This document shows, in pieces, positions 39,737 to 53,600 of a stretch of 64,000 nucleotides of DNA. The position numbers and the translations under genes were made by a program. Every line of letters starts with the position of its first letter. Position 1 is the first letter of the stretch. The DNA is from Prinia subflava. Lineage: Eukaryota; Chordata; Aves; Passeriformes; Cisticolidae. The notes under the pieces are model-generated. The model had not been told where the DNA came from. It worked only from the letters and a program-made list of their open reading frames with translations, and made no database searches. Location of the stretch: assembly GCF_021018805.1 (NCBI RefSeq), contig NC_086247.1:134767602-134831601 (forward strand), written 5' to 3'.

Positions 39737-40910
39737 ATTAAAAAGCAATTGCTAAATAAATAAATGTAGGTAAGGATGAGCACCTCTGTAATAGCCTTGA
39801 TGATAAAGTTACTATACTCTTCATGTGTGTCAGTGCAACTTCATTCATAGCAGGTATCACTACTTTTGCCTTCTGTCTAAGATGAGCAATCAGTTTATGC
39901 CAGAGCATTTAAAGTTTGGAGCAGGACCATTCTCTGTTTTATGCTGTTCATAGGCTTCTCAGAGTGAGAGTACAGTTCAGGGACTGCCACAGGGCAGCGC
40001 AAATGGATTTTATCACTTTAACCAAAATGTGTAATGTGTGGTAAAATGTATACGACATATCATTTAGTACTGAGAAAGTAGTTTCAAGGGATAAAATGCT
40101 GAACATCACTGCATCTTCCATACTAAAGAAAGAAGAACTAAGCAGTTTGTTTCACCAGGGCTTACTCTGGTCGCAGACAGCAGCAGGGCAGCTAAATGGC
40201 AGCAGCATCCAAACAGATGGCTGTGCTCTCTCCTTGGCTCACCCCACAGGCAGGCAGGACCTGGAGATCTGCTACCCCACACAATAGGCTGTGGGAGGAC
40301 AAAGCCCAGCTCCCTGTGGTTGCTGTCCTTTCTCCCAGTCATCCAAGCTGAGCCCTTTGACTGCAGCAACAGGCTTTTTATTACTGATATGGCAAAGCTG
40401 AGTTTTGCCTTTATTGAGAGGAAGCCTTGACAGGTGCTTGAACCTTCTGGGGGATCCAGTACCATGACAGCATGGTACCAAATCTGCAAATGGTGTATAG
40501 CTCAGATTACTTGAAAGCCTCTTAAAATAATGGATGACTTCATGACATTTTACCTATCCCTTGTTTCTATGAATTACATACCAAGCGTTAAGGTAGGGAG
40601 GAATGGGGGGCTTTGAACTCACCTAGGAGTCAGAACACTTCTGGAGGTGTGCTTAGTCATATGTGCAGGCAAACATGTACAGCCTGGGTGGAGGGGAGAG
40701 GTTTCTCCTTTAGCCAGGATTGTGGTAGTGCAGTTCTGTGGTTCTCACACATTCTTGTCCTTCATTCTCTACCCAAAGCATAGGCTGTACAGGATTCTAT
40801 CAAATGGGAATTTATGCATATTCTTACTAGAGATCTGTGGCAGACAAGCTAATATAAGGTCTGGTAATTTTATATGCAAGGTAATCTCTTCAGTCAAAAC
40901 AGGATTTGAG
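39737..40910. other. Unique DNA with a GC-richer patch
   Basis: The part at about 40130-40480 is GC-richer and carries a 127-codon open frame on the - strand (40106-40489) and a 63-codon frame on the + strand. Neither peptide is recognised and no convincing splice sites border them. Confidence 0.5.
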
Positions 40911-41021
40911 GGTTTCTTTTTGTTTGTTTTTGTTTGTATGCCTGTATATTTGTTTGGTTTTGTTTGTTTGGTTTTGTTTTGGTTTTGGGGTTTTTTTTGA
41001 GTTTTGTTGGATTTTTTTTTA
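40911..41021 (+). repeat. T/G-rich low-complexity tract
   Basis: About 110 bases of T and G with TTTG, GGTTTTG and GGGGTTTTTTTT words and few other bases. The C-terminal half of an open frame from 40647 is only translation of this tract. Confidence 0.8.
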
Positions 41022-41509
41022 ATGTGCAGAGAGCAGTAATGACATTCTGTATATCCAGTGTATCACACTGTGTTTTGAGAAATTCTGATGTCCAGGTTTT
41101 TACCTGATTCTAAAATCTTGCAGTGGTAGGTTCTGTGTTACAGTCAGAGTCAACAAAAGGGATATGGGGCAGGACCATGCAGCCAGGAGGAAGAGAGAGA
41201 AGGGTGGCTCTGATGACAGTGAGCTGAAAATTCTGTCTAGTGGTCCTGTCAGGTCAGGCTCTGGGCCATGGAAATATCTCCTTCTTCAGCCTCTGCCTGT
41301 CACCTAGCTCTGGAAACAGCGTAAGAGAGGTCCTGCATTAAATAAGGCACGAGCTCTGCACACTCATTAAGATGAGTTGTCTCTCTTAAGTAGTTTAACT
41401 GTGTATTCAGAAATAAAGCATGCTCAGGAATTAGGCAAGTTTGCATTGGCTTTTCCTACCTTTCAAGAGCTATTCTTTATGAAGGTTTATTGGTAAAGAG
41501 CTTATTTTG

Positions 41510-41562
41510 GAAGAAAAAGAAGAAGAAGGAAAAGGTGAAAGGAGGATGAGGGGAGTGGGATT
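41510..41562 (+). repeat. GAA/GGA purine tract
   Basis: Nearly pure A and G on the + strand, including several GAA units and then GGA-rich sequence. Simple low-complexity DNA. Confidence 0.75.
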
Positions 41563-44500
41563 GATGAATTCGAAGAACAAAGGATGAGAAAGGACCTCAC
41601 ATCTGTCTGCAGCTAAAAGTGAAAGGTGATAGGACAAGTAGAAATGGACACAAGTTGCAGCGAAAGAAATCTAGTTAGACTTTAGGGAAAGGGAGAATCA
41701 CAAGATCAGTCATGGTCTGAGCGACAGTTTAGACCACAAGACCCTCAGAGGTAATAAATCTCTGAATAACAATTCTAGGGGTTTTTTTGGTATGTTATGT
41801 CATCTACTGATGACCCATTATATCTCTATGAAAAAACACACTGGCTCCTATTGTTTTCCTTGTAAGATATAATTCTTTTTAGTCTCTTAACCTTTCCGCT
41901 GCTTTTGGTGATTATTCGTCTTTTCAAAATAAAGGAAAAAAATAAAGTTTGGTTTATCCTGCTGTACCAATCCCATAATTGTGTCTTCTCACACTATAAA
42001 CAAACCATGATTAGGCACAGATAAATTCTTCAGTGCTGCAAGTCCACCATCTTCAATGTTACATAATATTCAGGATTATAGATTGCAGGGATTATTGCCA
42101 GGATTATTAGATTGCACACATGTGGCTCACTGAGTTATGGTTGTTGATGGAGTTTGTCTGACAAATGTCCTGGCCACTATCCACATTCCTCCTGTTCTGA
42201 AAAACAGAGGACATGAGTCTGCAAGTCTGCTGAGCCAAGTGCTTTCGTAACCTTTACATTTATTTTCATCTCTTTATTTTGGAAAGATATCTTCAAACTG
42301 AACTTTGTGGTTTTGCTGACAGACTTATTTATGTGAAAATCCAGATATAAAATATTCAATACTTCTTTTTTTTTTTTCTCCTCCCAAAATTACTTGGAAG
42401 AAATATGACAAAAATTTTTGAGGAAATAAACAAAATTGAATTTGAGAGCTCAAATAGGTAAATGACTATTCTCAATACCAACCTGAAAACTCAGCTGTGT
42501 TAAATCAATATCTCAAATGTGATTTTAATTTAAAAAGGAAGAACAGAAAACATGGAAAGAGAAAAACAAATTTTTGGCAGGAACATGACTAGACAGTCAC
42601 TGGGGTAGAAAAAAATGGGAGTTCACTGTCTCCAGAGTATGTCATGATCTCACAAATGTCACTAATTTCTTCACTCTGCGGTTAACTCTGCACAGAGGTT
42701 AGAGCTGCTCTGGAAGACTCTCCATAGAATAATGAATAACCTTTTTGAAGAAGTCTATGTGTGTGTGGGCTACAAAAAGGGGTAAAAAGGTTCAGGGTCA
42801 TGTGCTTTTCCTGACAGTTGCTTTGTTGGGAACTAAGTTCTGTCTTGGAGCCTGCAAAGACATTTTTCCTGCTATGCAGAGAGGAGAGGGATTTGATACC
42901 TCACATCCCTGTTTGCTTTTGCTGATCACGAGCTCCTGTCTGCGTGTGGAGGAAGGTCTTACACTGCCTCTGATCAAAAGTAAATGCTGAAAACCAGAAG
43001 ACAGCTTCATACAGCAAAATTTGTGGTATTGAATCAGGCAGGCCAGTGGTCAGATTTTCTAGATTTTTACTTTTTTGTTGTTATGTACCAGCTGCTTCAG
43101 ATGTGGAACCCATAATGATGCACCTTAGAAACCTGGTTTTTCTAATTTTAAAATTTGATGAGGTTGGTTTGTTTAGATTTTTTCCCCCTAAATCACATCT
43201 CATTCATTAGTTTTTAAGTCTTTAGTGCCTGTTTTAATATGTTATGTTTTAATATGTTTTAATGCCTGGAATAACCACTCTCTGCTTGAAAAAAAATGGA
43301 GAATCTACAGATCTATATTTGTTTTGTCTGTGTATGTTATGTACGTTTTGTTCTCTTGGAAAATAAAAGTGGAAGTACACTTGCTGATTAGTAGCTGTTC
43401 TGCAATAATATTTTTTCCAATATATAGCTGTCTGTTTCTCCCAAAAGAACTATGCTTTAGGATACAACATAAGGTCCTAAAAATAAGTAATACACAGATG
43501 AAAATGTGAAAGCTAGTGTTTCAAGATCCCACTGTGACAGGTTGTTCTAAACTCTGTAGGATTTTGGGAGGGGTTGTTTTTAAACTCTCATCTGTGAAGT
43601 CCTTTATTGTAAGATTCCTGTATTGATCTCTCCTTTCTATTACTAAAATGTATTCCCCTATTCACTTTGCTGCTGCATTTAGGTTAGACTCAATCACTGA
43701 GTCTTTGTGAGACCTGGATTTTTTTACATTAGGAAATTATTGGAAAAACTGTACAAATGAGATATAGTCATAACTGTCCCTTATAGTTTAGTTTACCTTA
43801 TCGTGTCTTTGTGTCCTTCATCAAAGTTCCATATATAAATATGGAACATTTTGCATTCTGATCTGAGAGGTGCAGAGAATCTGTCTCTTCCAATAAGGTT
43901 TTACAATTACCTGTGGTCCTAATTAAAATAATTTTTCATGTTGGCAGTCTTTTTTGGCTATACTAAAACTATCCTGGAGGCTAAATTATTATTTATTTTA
44001 ATGCTAAAGAAAGCTTCCCTATCTTCGCCCTTTATTTCCTGCCTCATAGCCACCATCACACTTCTTGGAAGGCAGCTTCTGTGAGCAGCAAACGTGTTAA
44101 GAGGAATTGAAAGGATTTATACAAGAGTGTAAGAACAAAATACTTTGAATTGCCTTTTGGTAGGAAAGAAAAAGAGGTAGTTTTTTATAGCCACAGTTAG
44201 ACAGCTCTGACAGGGCATATGTCATTTTGAAACAGAGTTCAAGCTGGAACTGCTGTAGGCATAAAACAAACAAGGCATTTGGGGGTCTAACATTATTTCA
44301 GCCCAGCCTATGCTCTCTCATGTCTAATTGCTTAATTACAGTTTACTGTACATTTTAATGACATAGACTCTGAATCACTCAAGCTAAAGCAATGTATGAT
44401 GCTGTGGTTCTCCCTGCATTTTTTCCAGTCTAAGTGGAATTCATTAACGTGCCTAGTCAAGCAAATGAAATGATCTTTTGTGCCATTTGCTCCTGGTTCC

Positions 44501-44854
44501 TTCCTGGTTTTCTCAACTCACTAGCATCTTTGTGGGGGTTAACAGCTTTGCAAGGGAAGGGATAACAAGCGAATAATGAGTTACTTTTTTTGTGGTATTG
44601 AAAACAGGAATAATATTGATTCACAATACAGATTAATTCAGCATTTAGCAGAAAACAACAGATTTCTATTTTTTAAATACAGATCCCTGATTTGTTGATT
44701 TATCTTGGTCACTGAAGCATGTTATAGTCTTAACTCACTATTGAACTTCCAGGTAGTCCTTCAGGGCAGCTTTAAAACCTTGTTGATGTTCAACAAATTA
44801 TTTCACCATTAATTAAACTGTAAATCAGTAAGTCAGTTCCTACCATCTTTCACT

Positions 44855-44922
44855 ATATTTCCTTTTCATTTTTTTCCTTTTCCTTTTCATTCTTCTTCTC
44901 TTTCCTTTTTCCCCTCTTTCAT
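44855..44922 (+). repeat. Pyrimidine tract with CCTTTTCATT units
   Basis: About 65 bases mostly C and T, with the word CCTTTTCATT occurring twice and shorter CCTTTT units between. Low-complexity; homopyrimidine tracts can form triplex-type structures, but no role is shown. Confidence 0.7.
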
Positions 44923-47900
44923 GAAACAGAACACAAAAACTACATAGCTGTTCTGAAATTTGCATGCTTTTGTTTGCAGTAAACCCATGATTTCAATATA
45001 GATTATTTGTTACTACAACCAACTATATGAGTGGTGGGGGGAAGTATTTTTGTAGCCTGCCAATGAACTCACCAGTTCTTGGTATACTGTGATAAATCAA
45101 GATTGCTGCATGGCATGTTACAAAAGAGATTTCTGGGTTCTAGTGATATTTAAACTGCTTTGTTTGAGGTCATCATAGACAGAGTTCAAATTAAAGCTTG
45201 GCTGTAGTCAGAGTGATAAATATTTTATTGACATTCATTAAAAGTGTCAGCAGCTGTTTTGGATGATACACTTCAAAGAGAAACAGAAGCTGATTCTTTT
45301 TTCCTCATTACTCCATCAGGTGTACACTAATCAAGGGAGGAAGGGAACATAAAAAACTACAACCCCATTGGAACAAGGCATGGGGGTAAAGTGTTCCAAA
45401 CAAATCAACAGTAAAACTATATTTGACTTCTGTGGGACCCATCTGGTACCTGTAAAAAATGCAAAATTCCTTTCCTGAGCTTTCTTCAGAGGTGATTTAT
45501 GGTTTGTTGCAGTGGAGCCGGTTCCAGAGAAGATCATGTTCCTTGCTCTTCCCTAGGAATTACCTAAGACTTGTATGCACCATTAGATCGTGCTGTCTGC
45601 ATTGGCTGCTTGTTCCTCCAAGCCAGGAGCTGGAGGACTGGGACTCTGCCCAAGTTCAAGAGCAAAGCAGAGGGTCAGAGCCTGAAGAATGGAGCAGTGA
45701 GTGGGGCAAGGCTGGCACCTGAACCTGGGCGTAGGTGTAGGAGCAGTGTGCCACCACAGCACGTGCAGTAATGGGTGTGCTTAGATGAGTTTCTGTTCAC
45801 ATAAGTATTTGCACTTGCATAGGGCTTTTCTGTACTCCCTAGACTCTTATCCCATTGCTCTCAGGGCATGTGAAACAGAATATGGGTTTGCACGGGGTTT
45901 ATCCCCTCATCTTCTTCCAGGGGGTGGTGAGGGAAAGTGCCCATGTGGCTGCAGTGCACTGCCTTGTTTTCACAGGGATGTTTGCCACGGAGATTTCCTG
46001 GTGATGTCCTGCCTCTCCACACAGATTATACAGCCCTGTGAGGAAAAGGGGAAAAGCAACAGAGCATTGGCCTGTGCATGGGGCAGTTAGGCAGGAGGTG
46101 GTGGTCATTGTCATGGTCATTCATGCTGCTTTGGACCAGGCTAAAGACCACATCTACTCTTATAGCAGAAGTGCTTTCTCTTTGCTGTGCCAGTGTGTGA
46201 CCTGCAGTCTTGTAATACTGAGCTTGCTTCTTGCCTGTTTATTTTATTTCTTTAGGAGCAGGACACAGGTTGTGAAAAGGAGATACAGAAAATAGAGGCT
46301 TAAACTGGTGCCACAGGTGCAAATGAGAATCTTTTTCTGTTGCCAGCCTTAAATTGGGAGAAATCAGTTGCTGTTAGAGAGACCAATTTTTAAAAAAATA
46401 TTTTCTGCCTTACCTAGACAAATCTTTGTTTTTGTAGCTTCATCACCATAAGAATACTTTTTCAGTGCTGTCCCTATTTTTCTCCCAGCCCAATTGTCAA
46501 GTGCCAAAGTGAACAATGTTTCACTTTGAAAAGTATACAGACTTTCAGAAGTGGAGAGGAAAATGAGTGCCCCTGATGCCTGGCATCCTCTTGCATCCTC
46601 CCTGTCACTGTGCCAGAGGAGCCCAGGTTTGTGTTTTCCTTTGCCTGTGATGTGCTGCCAGCTCCAGCCTAGGGTGTGCCTACCCAGTCCTCTCCATTTC
46701 TTGTAAACAGAGATAACTCTTATATAACATGATAAGTCAGGACTTTTCATTTCTGTTTAAACTTTCAGACACTCACACAAGCAAAAATGAAACAGGATAA
46801 TCATTCTCAATTTCCATTTTTAAGTATAGTGGTCATGTACCTTGTAGATCGGTGAAAGAAAATAGGATTTCGAGCATGCAGTACAAATAAAATTTAAAAG
46901 CCTAAGTCCCATTAGTGGAATTGGTGTGGCTGGCTTTCTCCACACTGAAAATAGATCTATTTAATTCATCTCAGAGCCACTTAATTGCTGCTCACAAACT
47001 TAATTTTTCTCATTGATCAAACTCTAGTTCTTCCCACCACAGTGCAGTGCTGGCTGTTAGCAGACATCAGCAAGAGGATGATTCCTTCAAAACAAAGGTT
47101 CACTTCCAGGAAATCCAAACCTGTATTTAGATATATTGAAGCAATTTTACTGGCAGCTGTAAAATGCTCTGGTTTTAAATCCCAGTATGAAATTCTCTGC
47201 TGTTAAAATCATTCAGTAAATGAATGTGAAGTCTTTGTATATGTTCTCCGTGTTGTTTTGAATTTACAGGTGCTCAGATTTTTTCAGCTGTGAAAGACAT
47301 CTCTTTGCAGCCTAGAGGAAGTAATGATATTGCAAGTTTCTATTTCTTAGTGCCAGTGTGTCCAAAGTGCCCCTTGGCTTTGTCTCGTGTCAGGATTGTT
47401 CTGTGTAGTTGTTTTGAAGATGCTGGTCTGGTTTATCTTCTGCCCTAAGGGACTGATGTTTAACTTCTTCTCTATGGAAAGTGAAAATCCTGTTTTTGGT
47501 GTGACTGACAAATGCAATCATCTCTTGCTAGTCACACTGATACAGGCTTTCAAGGGGTTTGGCAGGGAGGATTGATTTAGCACAGCGTCTGTGGAATTTT
47601 TTTTTGCAACAGGTATAGATTTTTGCAGGAGTCCAGGTGTTCCTGTTAAAATCAGGGATGAATTCCTGCTCATCCTTATCTTATGCTATTCTATCTACAG
47701 GAGGATTATTTGCTCTTTCAAGGGCAAATTAAAAGGGCACACATTAAAAGAAAGTGCTTGATCTTGAATAGACCTTCTGCAATGGAAACCAAAATAATCA
47801 TCGTGGCTCTGCTGCCAAAGCCCAGCTAACTTTCCGAGGCATTATGGTTGCTGTGTACTGGAACCACTTTCTTAGGGAAAGCTTGTTTTGGCCAAAGAGA

Positions 47901-50258
47901 GAGTGCATGACAGCAAGTAAAATAGCAGCCTGTGCCATTTAATTCTCCTGCATGACTTTTTTTTGTATTTCACTATGTATTTATTGACTTATCTGGATAG
48001 CAATTATGTCATGTGCCAGAATGGTATTGTGTACATAAGAATCACTCTCAAATACAATTCAAAGCCCACAGACTTGTTCTGAAGATCTGAGCACATTACT
48101 GAATGCATTAACGCAATCAAATTGTAAAATGCATTAAGAAATCTGTAGTTTCTTTTAACTTTAAGCCCTCTAGGACTGTGCAAATCTGTAGCAGTAAAAT
48201 AGTTGTGATAGCATTCCCGTCCACGTGTTAGCAAAGTCTCAGGAACAGCATAACCCGAAAGAAGCAGTGCTTACACTAATATACCATAACTATTGAAAAG
48301 AGAAAGGGAAAACTAGCAATAATTGAGAGGCCAGAGAGAGAAAATTCATCAGTCAGAGCAGAATAAGTGTTAAGCAAATAACAGTCTGCCAGGATGGGAA
48401 AAGCTCTAAACCTAAATCCACATAATTCTCTCAGATCTCATCTACAAATTCACATTAGTCATGAATACCAAATACACTGATTAAAAAAGTACATATCTAA
48501 GCTAAGTAGGCTAAAACAGAAAAAAAGAAATAGTGGAAAGACCATCTTCTGGTATTTGTGATGACATGGTTTCTCTACCAAGCAACCAAAACAAAACAGG
48601 TAAAAAAAGTGAAATCTGCAGAATTTGTGTCTTGTGTGTGTCTCTTAATTGCCAGCAGGCATTTTTTCACATGGTTCTTAGAGAACAGATGGTATCCCTG
48701 TTATTTGTAAATTGGTTGCAGTACTGCAGAAATTAATATAACTCTGCAAGTTATTACCTTTTAAGCTGCACTCCTCCTTTGCATCAGATTTGTGCATTGT
48801 AACATCCATAGCCAGCCATTTTCTGATTGTATTCATTTTTAAAATGGATTCTTTGTTTTCTTTAGTTTTGTTTTTTTATGTTTTTATTTTTCTATGGTAG
48901 GAAATACTTATTCAAAGGATCAATGTCCTGCCAGGACTGGTGATATATAGTGAAAGTGAGCTTCAGTTTAATCTTCATTCTTCTGGATTTTTCCCAGCAA
49001 TAGTCAGAAATTCCACTTCTTATACTTATACTTCAGCTTATACTGAAAACAAAAAGGGAATATTTTTAGAAACTTGTTTTAAATAATTACATGGCCATGA
49101 CAGACAACATTATTGTTTTAAATGAGGGATAATGTTCTAATACATACTGGTAACATAAGGGAAACTATAATGGCACTTCCTGGAAATCCAGAAAGTATTT
49201 CTGCCCATAGAGCTTTATTTCTTTTTTTTCCCCAATACACAGCCTTTTTTTCCCCTCAACTTCTTCACTAAATACATATAAGAAAAATATGACATTATGA
49301 TAGGTTTCAATGTGAAATACATAAACTTAAAAAAACCCCCAGCACCTCTCAATATCACTAGAAACAAGGTAACACAAAAAGAACCTGTTTAGAAAAGGAG
49401 GTGTTTTTGAAAGTAATCACACTAGATTGGTTTAAGAGCTTTGGTGGTGGGCAGTGGAATATAATTTCTAGTGTGGTAAGGGGACTTGGAGACCAAACAC
49501 CATCTACAGATGCATGAACCAGCTGAAAGGGACTAGAAATAATGTGCATCATTAGAAGCCATCGCATTGTCCCTTTGGAAATAATAGTGCTAAGCTTGAA
49601 AAAATTGATAAGGTGATGCTTCTCGCAGTGAGAAACTTGATCTGCTTACATTATTAATGAAAAAAGAAATGGTGACATTTTGTGTTTCAGAGAAATCCTG
49701 GTGAAAATTCTTATTCTAGAAGAGAGCCACCTAATTTAGAAAGACATAAAGGATCCTAATGACTGAAGGCTTCAATCTAATATATTTAGACTTGAAATGA
49801 GACTTGATTTTAAACTAATTGGAACAGAAGAGAAAAAGAGACTATCCTGCACAGGCATTTGGCAGATTCTCCTTCGTGCAAAATATCTAGAGTGGTGTGC
49901 CTGTCTTTCTGAATGCTATGGGCATTCAGCTGACTGGAGGTGTTAGGCTTGCTCCAGAGATGGAGATGTGTCTGCACACGGAGCTAACCCTGGTTCTCTG
50001 CCAGTTTCACCCAGCATTCAGAACATTTATTCCTGGACCTGCACACCTTTTATAGTTTGAAATATTACAGAGAATTTAGGGTCAGGGTAAGTCAAGTGCT
50101 CAAGTTAAATTCTCTTTGTTTTAAGGACAGCATGAAGGCAAACCATGCTGAAACTTGGTGACAGACACAAACTACCCACTGGAAAGTGATCCAGAACAGC
50201 TTTTAACTTGAATGACCAGTCCTGGATCTACTTAAGTGTGAATCTGAGCAGGTTATGT

Positions 50259-50620
50259 TCAGCCAGCAAAAATGGAGAGGGAGCCCCTGCATGGTGAGTG
50301 ATCCCTGCGGGGTCGTGTGTGCATCCTCACCTCTTGTTGCAGCCTTCCAGAACAAGTGCCCCCTGCCTCGTTGTGCATGTGGGGAGCTCTGAGGGCATCA
50401 GCTCCATGTGGAAACCACAGGTGCATGGTCCCTTCTCCTGCAGTGCAGCTGCAGGGTTCTGCAGTGTCCTGTCCCAGGGCCGAGCTGGGGATGCCATTGC
50501 AGGTGAGGGGTGGCTGAGGCTGCCCTGCCATCCTGCCACCAGTCTGGCTCCCCCAGACTGCTGAATGGGGCAGGAGGACCCAGCTCACACAGCACCTGAG
50601 CAGGTATTTCTTTGTGCAAC
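50259..50620. other. GC-rich island, possible exon, unproven
   Basis: By eye this roughly 360-bp piece is well above the window's background in GC and is open in several frames on both strands (up to 88 codons + and 109 codons -). On the + strand, CTCTTGTTGCAG ending at 50342 looks like a splice acceptor and CAG|GTGAGG at 50502/50503 like a donor, framing a 160-bp candidate exon that is open in at least one frame. The encoded peptide is not recognisable. It could be a non-coding RNA exon, an untranslated exon, a GC-rich neutral patch or an unknown repeat. Confidence 0.25.
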
Positions 50621-53600
50621 CCCCTCCTTTGCTTTTTTGTTCTTTTGCCTATCGATACTAGAGCTGCGCTTTTGCCTGCCTGAGAAGGTGATTTGTGGCA
50701 CTATTTATTCTCTTTAGCATCTTCAAATACTGTAAAGGAATACATATACTAATTGTTAGAGAACATCAGTGAATGGTTGAATGAAAGCACTGTTATCATT
50801 TTAATTGCATTTTGTTCAAGGCAGCATCAAATGCTCTTTTGTTCCTCTTTCACACATAAAGGGTTATCTTGCTTTTGTCTGTGTGCAGGGCACTTGATTG
50901 TAAGCGTTGCTGTAGAAACTTGCATGAAACATGGAGGGAGGGAGGGATTGCTGTGGAGAGAGAAAAGCTTGGAAATGTGTGCATTGTCTTGAAAGCACAT
51001 TGTAAATTCAACTCTTAAGGTGAATTTCGGCCTTAATAAGGAGCTAGACTGGGGGGGTTTTTCTTCAGTAGAGTTTTTGCTTGTACCTTTCTAGCACTAA
51101 CTGTAGGAAACAGTCCCCCTCCTGGAATCATGAGATGTGACTTCAAACATTACTCTGGTCTATAATTTTTTGAAGTAATGGCAGGTAATTTTGAGTTATT
51201 TAGTCATTTGCTATGTCAATAAAAGGAGTGGTGGGATAATTGCACCTAGATATTATCAAGTACTGAAAATGCCAAGAAGTTCTGAGAATGAATGAAGTGT
51301 GATAGTAACCCAAACCAGTTTGATCTTACATTTCACTGAAGTGCATGGCAACTGCCAACTGCAATGGTCCTGGATGGTTGCCATCACAAACAAAAGTACA
51401 ATACCTATTATTTGAAAGTGTAAATCCACATATTCACTGGCTGTCACAGCAACATGCAGCCAAATTGACCTTAAAATTATCACCATCATACATGGCCAGA
51501 GAGGATCTCTAAACAGCCATTTTATTCTGTCCATCCTCTTCCCATGCAGTGAGCTGGGAGGGAATGCCATTCTCTGAGGCTGCTAATTCCACACCAGCCA
51601 TGAATGCAGAAATGGTTTTGGGTTAAGAACACTATCAAGGTGAAAATTTTTATTCTGGAGCCAGGGTGGAACCAATAGGGAAGAAAATCTCAAAGAAAGC
51701 AGTAACTGAATTAATAAAACTATAATAAGAGGAAAGAAGTATGTATCTTGGTTCTGATTGATTTTCATCACATCCTTTTCAGTCACAGAAAAATGTAATG
51801 TTCCAGTTTGTTCTGCAAATATTGTCAAGATCATTAATTTACTCCTTCTAACTTATTACAAGGCTATCAAGCAGTGTAATTTTAATTAAAAAATAAAAGG
51901 CAAGACAGCCTTTTTTATTTGGGCCACTCAGTTTGCATTTCAATCTTTTTTATGGATTCCTTAGTTGCATGTCACACCCTCTGAATCTATCCTTTGGCAT
52001 GGTTTGAAATGAGAGAGTAGAACTGTCTCATTCAAATTCAGCATTCTTTTCTATCTAAAAATTCCCACACACCTTTTTTTGCAATCCAGTTATACAGGAG
52101 CAGAGAAACAATGCTTGCAACAACAGAGGGAGCATTCATGAAAAAATGAAACTAGGCGCTGATTGCCGGAGATAGAGCCCACAACAAGCCACTTTAAGTT
52201 ATATGGTTCTCACTGATTTAACTCCCAAAGGAGGAAAGAACTCACAATTAAACTGCATGAAAATTGGAGGTTCTGTGTCATATGTGGTCTCAGAGTTATG
52301 TAGCAACATTTACCTCCCTGCTGAGTTTTCACTTCCAAGCAGTTTAGCTGTGCGTGTGTGTCTAGTTTATTGCTTATTTTATTTTTTTCTTGCCTGTTTT
52401 TCTTTCCCCAGCCCTATTCCCCAGGATGTTATTTCTGGTAGCGGGATGCAGGGTTTGTATGAATGACTCCACAGGGGTTCTCCTGCTCTGTATTCTGCAG
52501 GGGTCCTCCTCAAAACCCCTTAAAGCCTGCTGGCAGCAAGCAGACCCAGCTGACATGTGACCTCAGGACAGCTTTCCTCCGGCGCTGCACAACACCCTCT
52601 GGAATATTGTTACTAATTCTTGTTTGTTAAACCCTGACACTGTGCCAGACAGAAATACCAAGCCAGTCACGGTTTCAGAGAGCCGTAGTCTGGAGAGACG
52701 TAGAAGAAAAAATGCATGGGGAGGCTGAAGAGGCAAAGGAAATTCATGTGGAGGTGTGATGTGTATGTTTACTGCATGAAACACTGCCAGAGTCCCCTGA
52801 CCACAAAATCAAACTTCCAAAAAGATTTATAGCAGGTGACTTGCAGTAGGTTTAGCAGCAGTGCATTTATACCTGAATAAAGATGTTAATAATCCAGAGG
52901 AAGATGCTGGATGAGAAGGAGCTTAACAGCAATAAGACCACCCTTTGATGAGCTGGCAAGTGCTCTCCTAATAAGTTCAAATCATCTGACTACAACAGCA
53001 CAGTTTTCATCTTGTTTAAATGGTGGTGACCCACCTGTGTCTGCTGGGACTTCCTCATTTACATGACACCACAAGCTGATTTCTTGGGATTTTACAAATC
53101 TTTCATTTTGAATTTTAATAAGCTGGCATTACCTTATTTCCTTTCAGAAATGACTGTGAACTCTGTTTATAAGCCTGCAATATATATTTATTCCTTTCCA
53201 TGAAAACTATTTACAGGTACCTATATAATGAGCAGTATAATCCTTTATAGAAATAGAAGTATTTGCCCCACTTTCTTGTAAATAACTTATCCTGTCCAGT
53301 TGTCTACTCACTCAATATCTGTTCTGTTTATATGCTTCCTACTCCCATTTTCAGGGAGTTTCCCACTGCCTTACAGAAATGTGCTAAGTAGCTTGACAAA
53401 TGTTTGTCATATGCAGTTCATTCTTTTTCTCCCTTCTCCAGGTGGGAGGTTGTTTATCCAACAGTGTTGTACTTTTAAGATAGTTTTTTGAATCATGTGT
53501 GCATCATATATATGCTGTAAAATACTGTGTTAACGAAATCAGCGAGTGTCTACAGCACTTACAAAAAAATCAAGACAGTGAGGGTTTTGCTCCCACAGAA

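Noticed and set aside
40106..40489. 127-codon - strand open frame in a GC-richer patch
   Set aside because: The GC-richer patch lowers stop frequency on both strands. The peptide matches nothing I know and no bordering splice sites are convincing.
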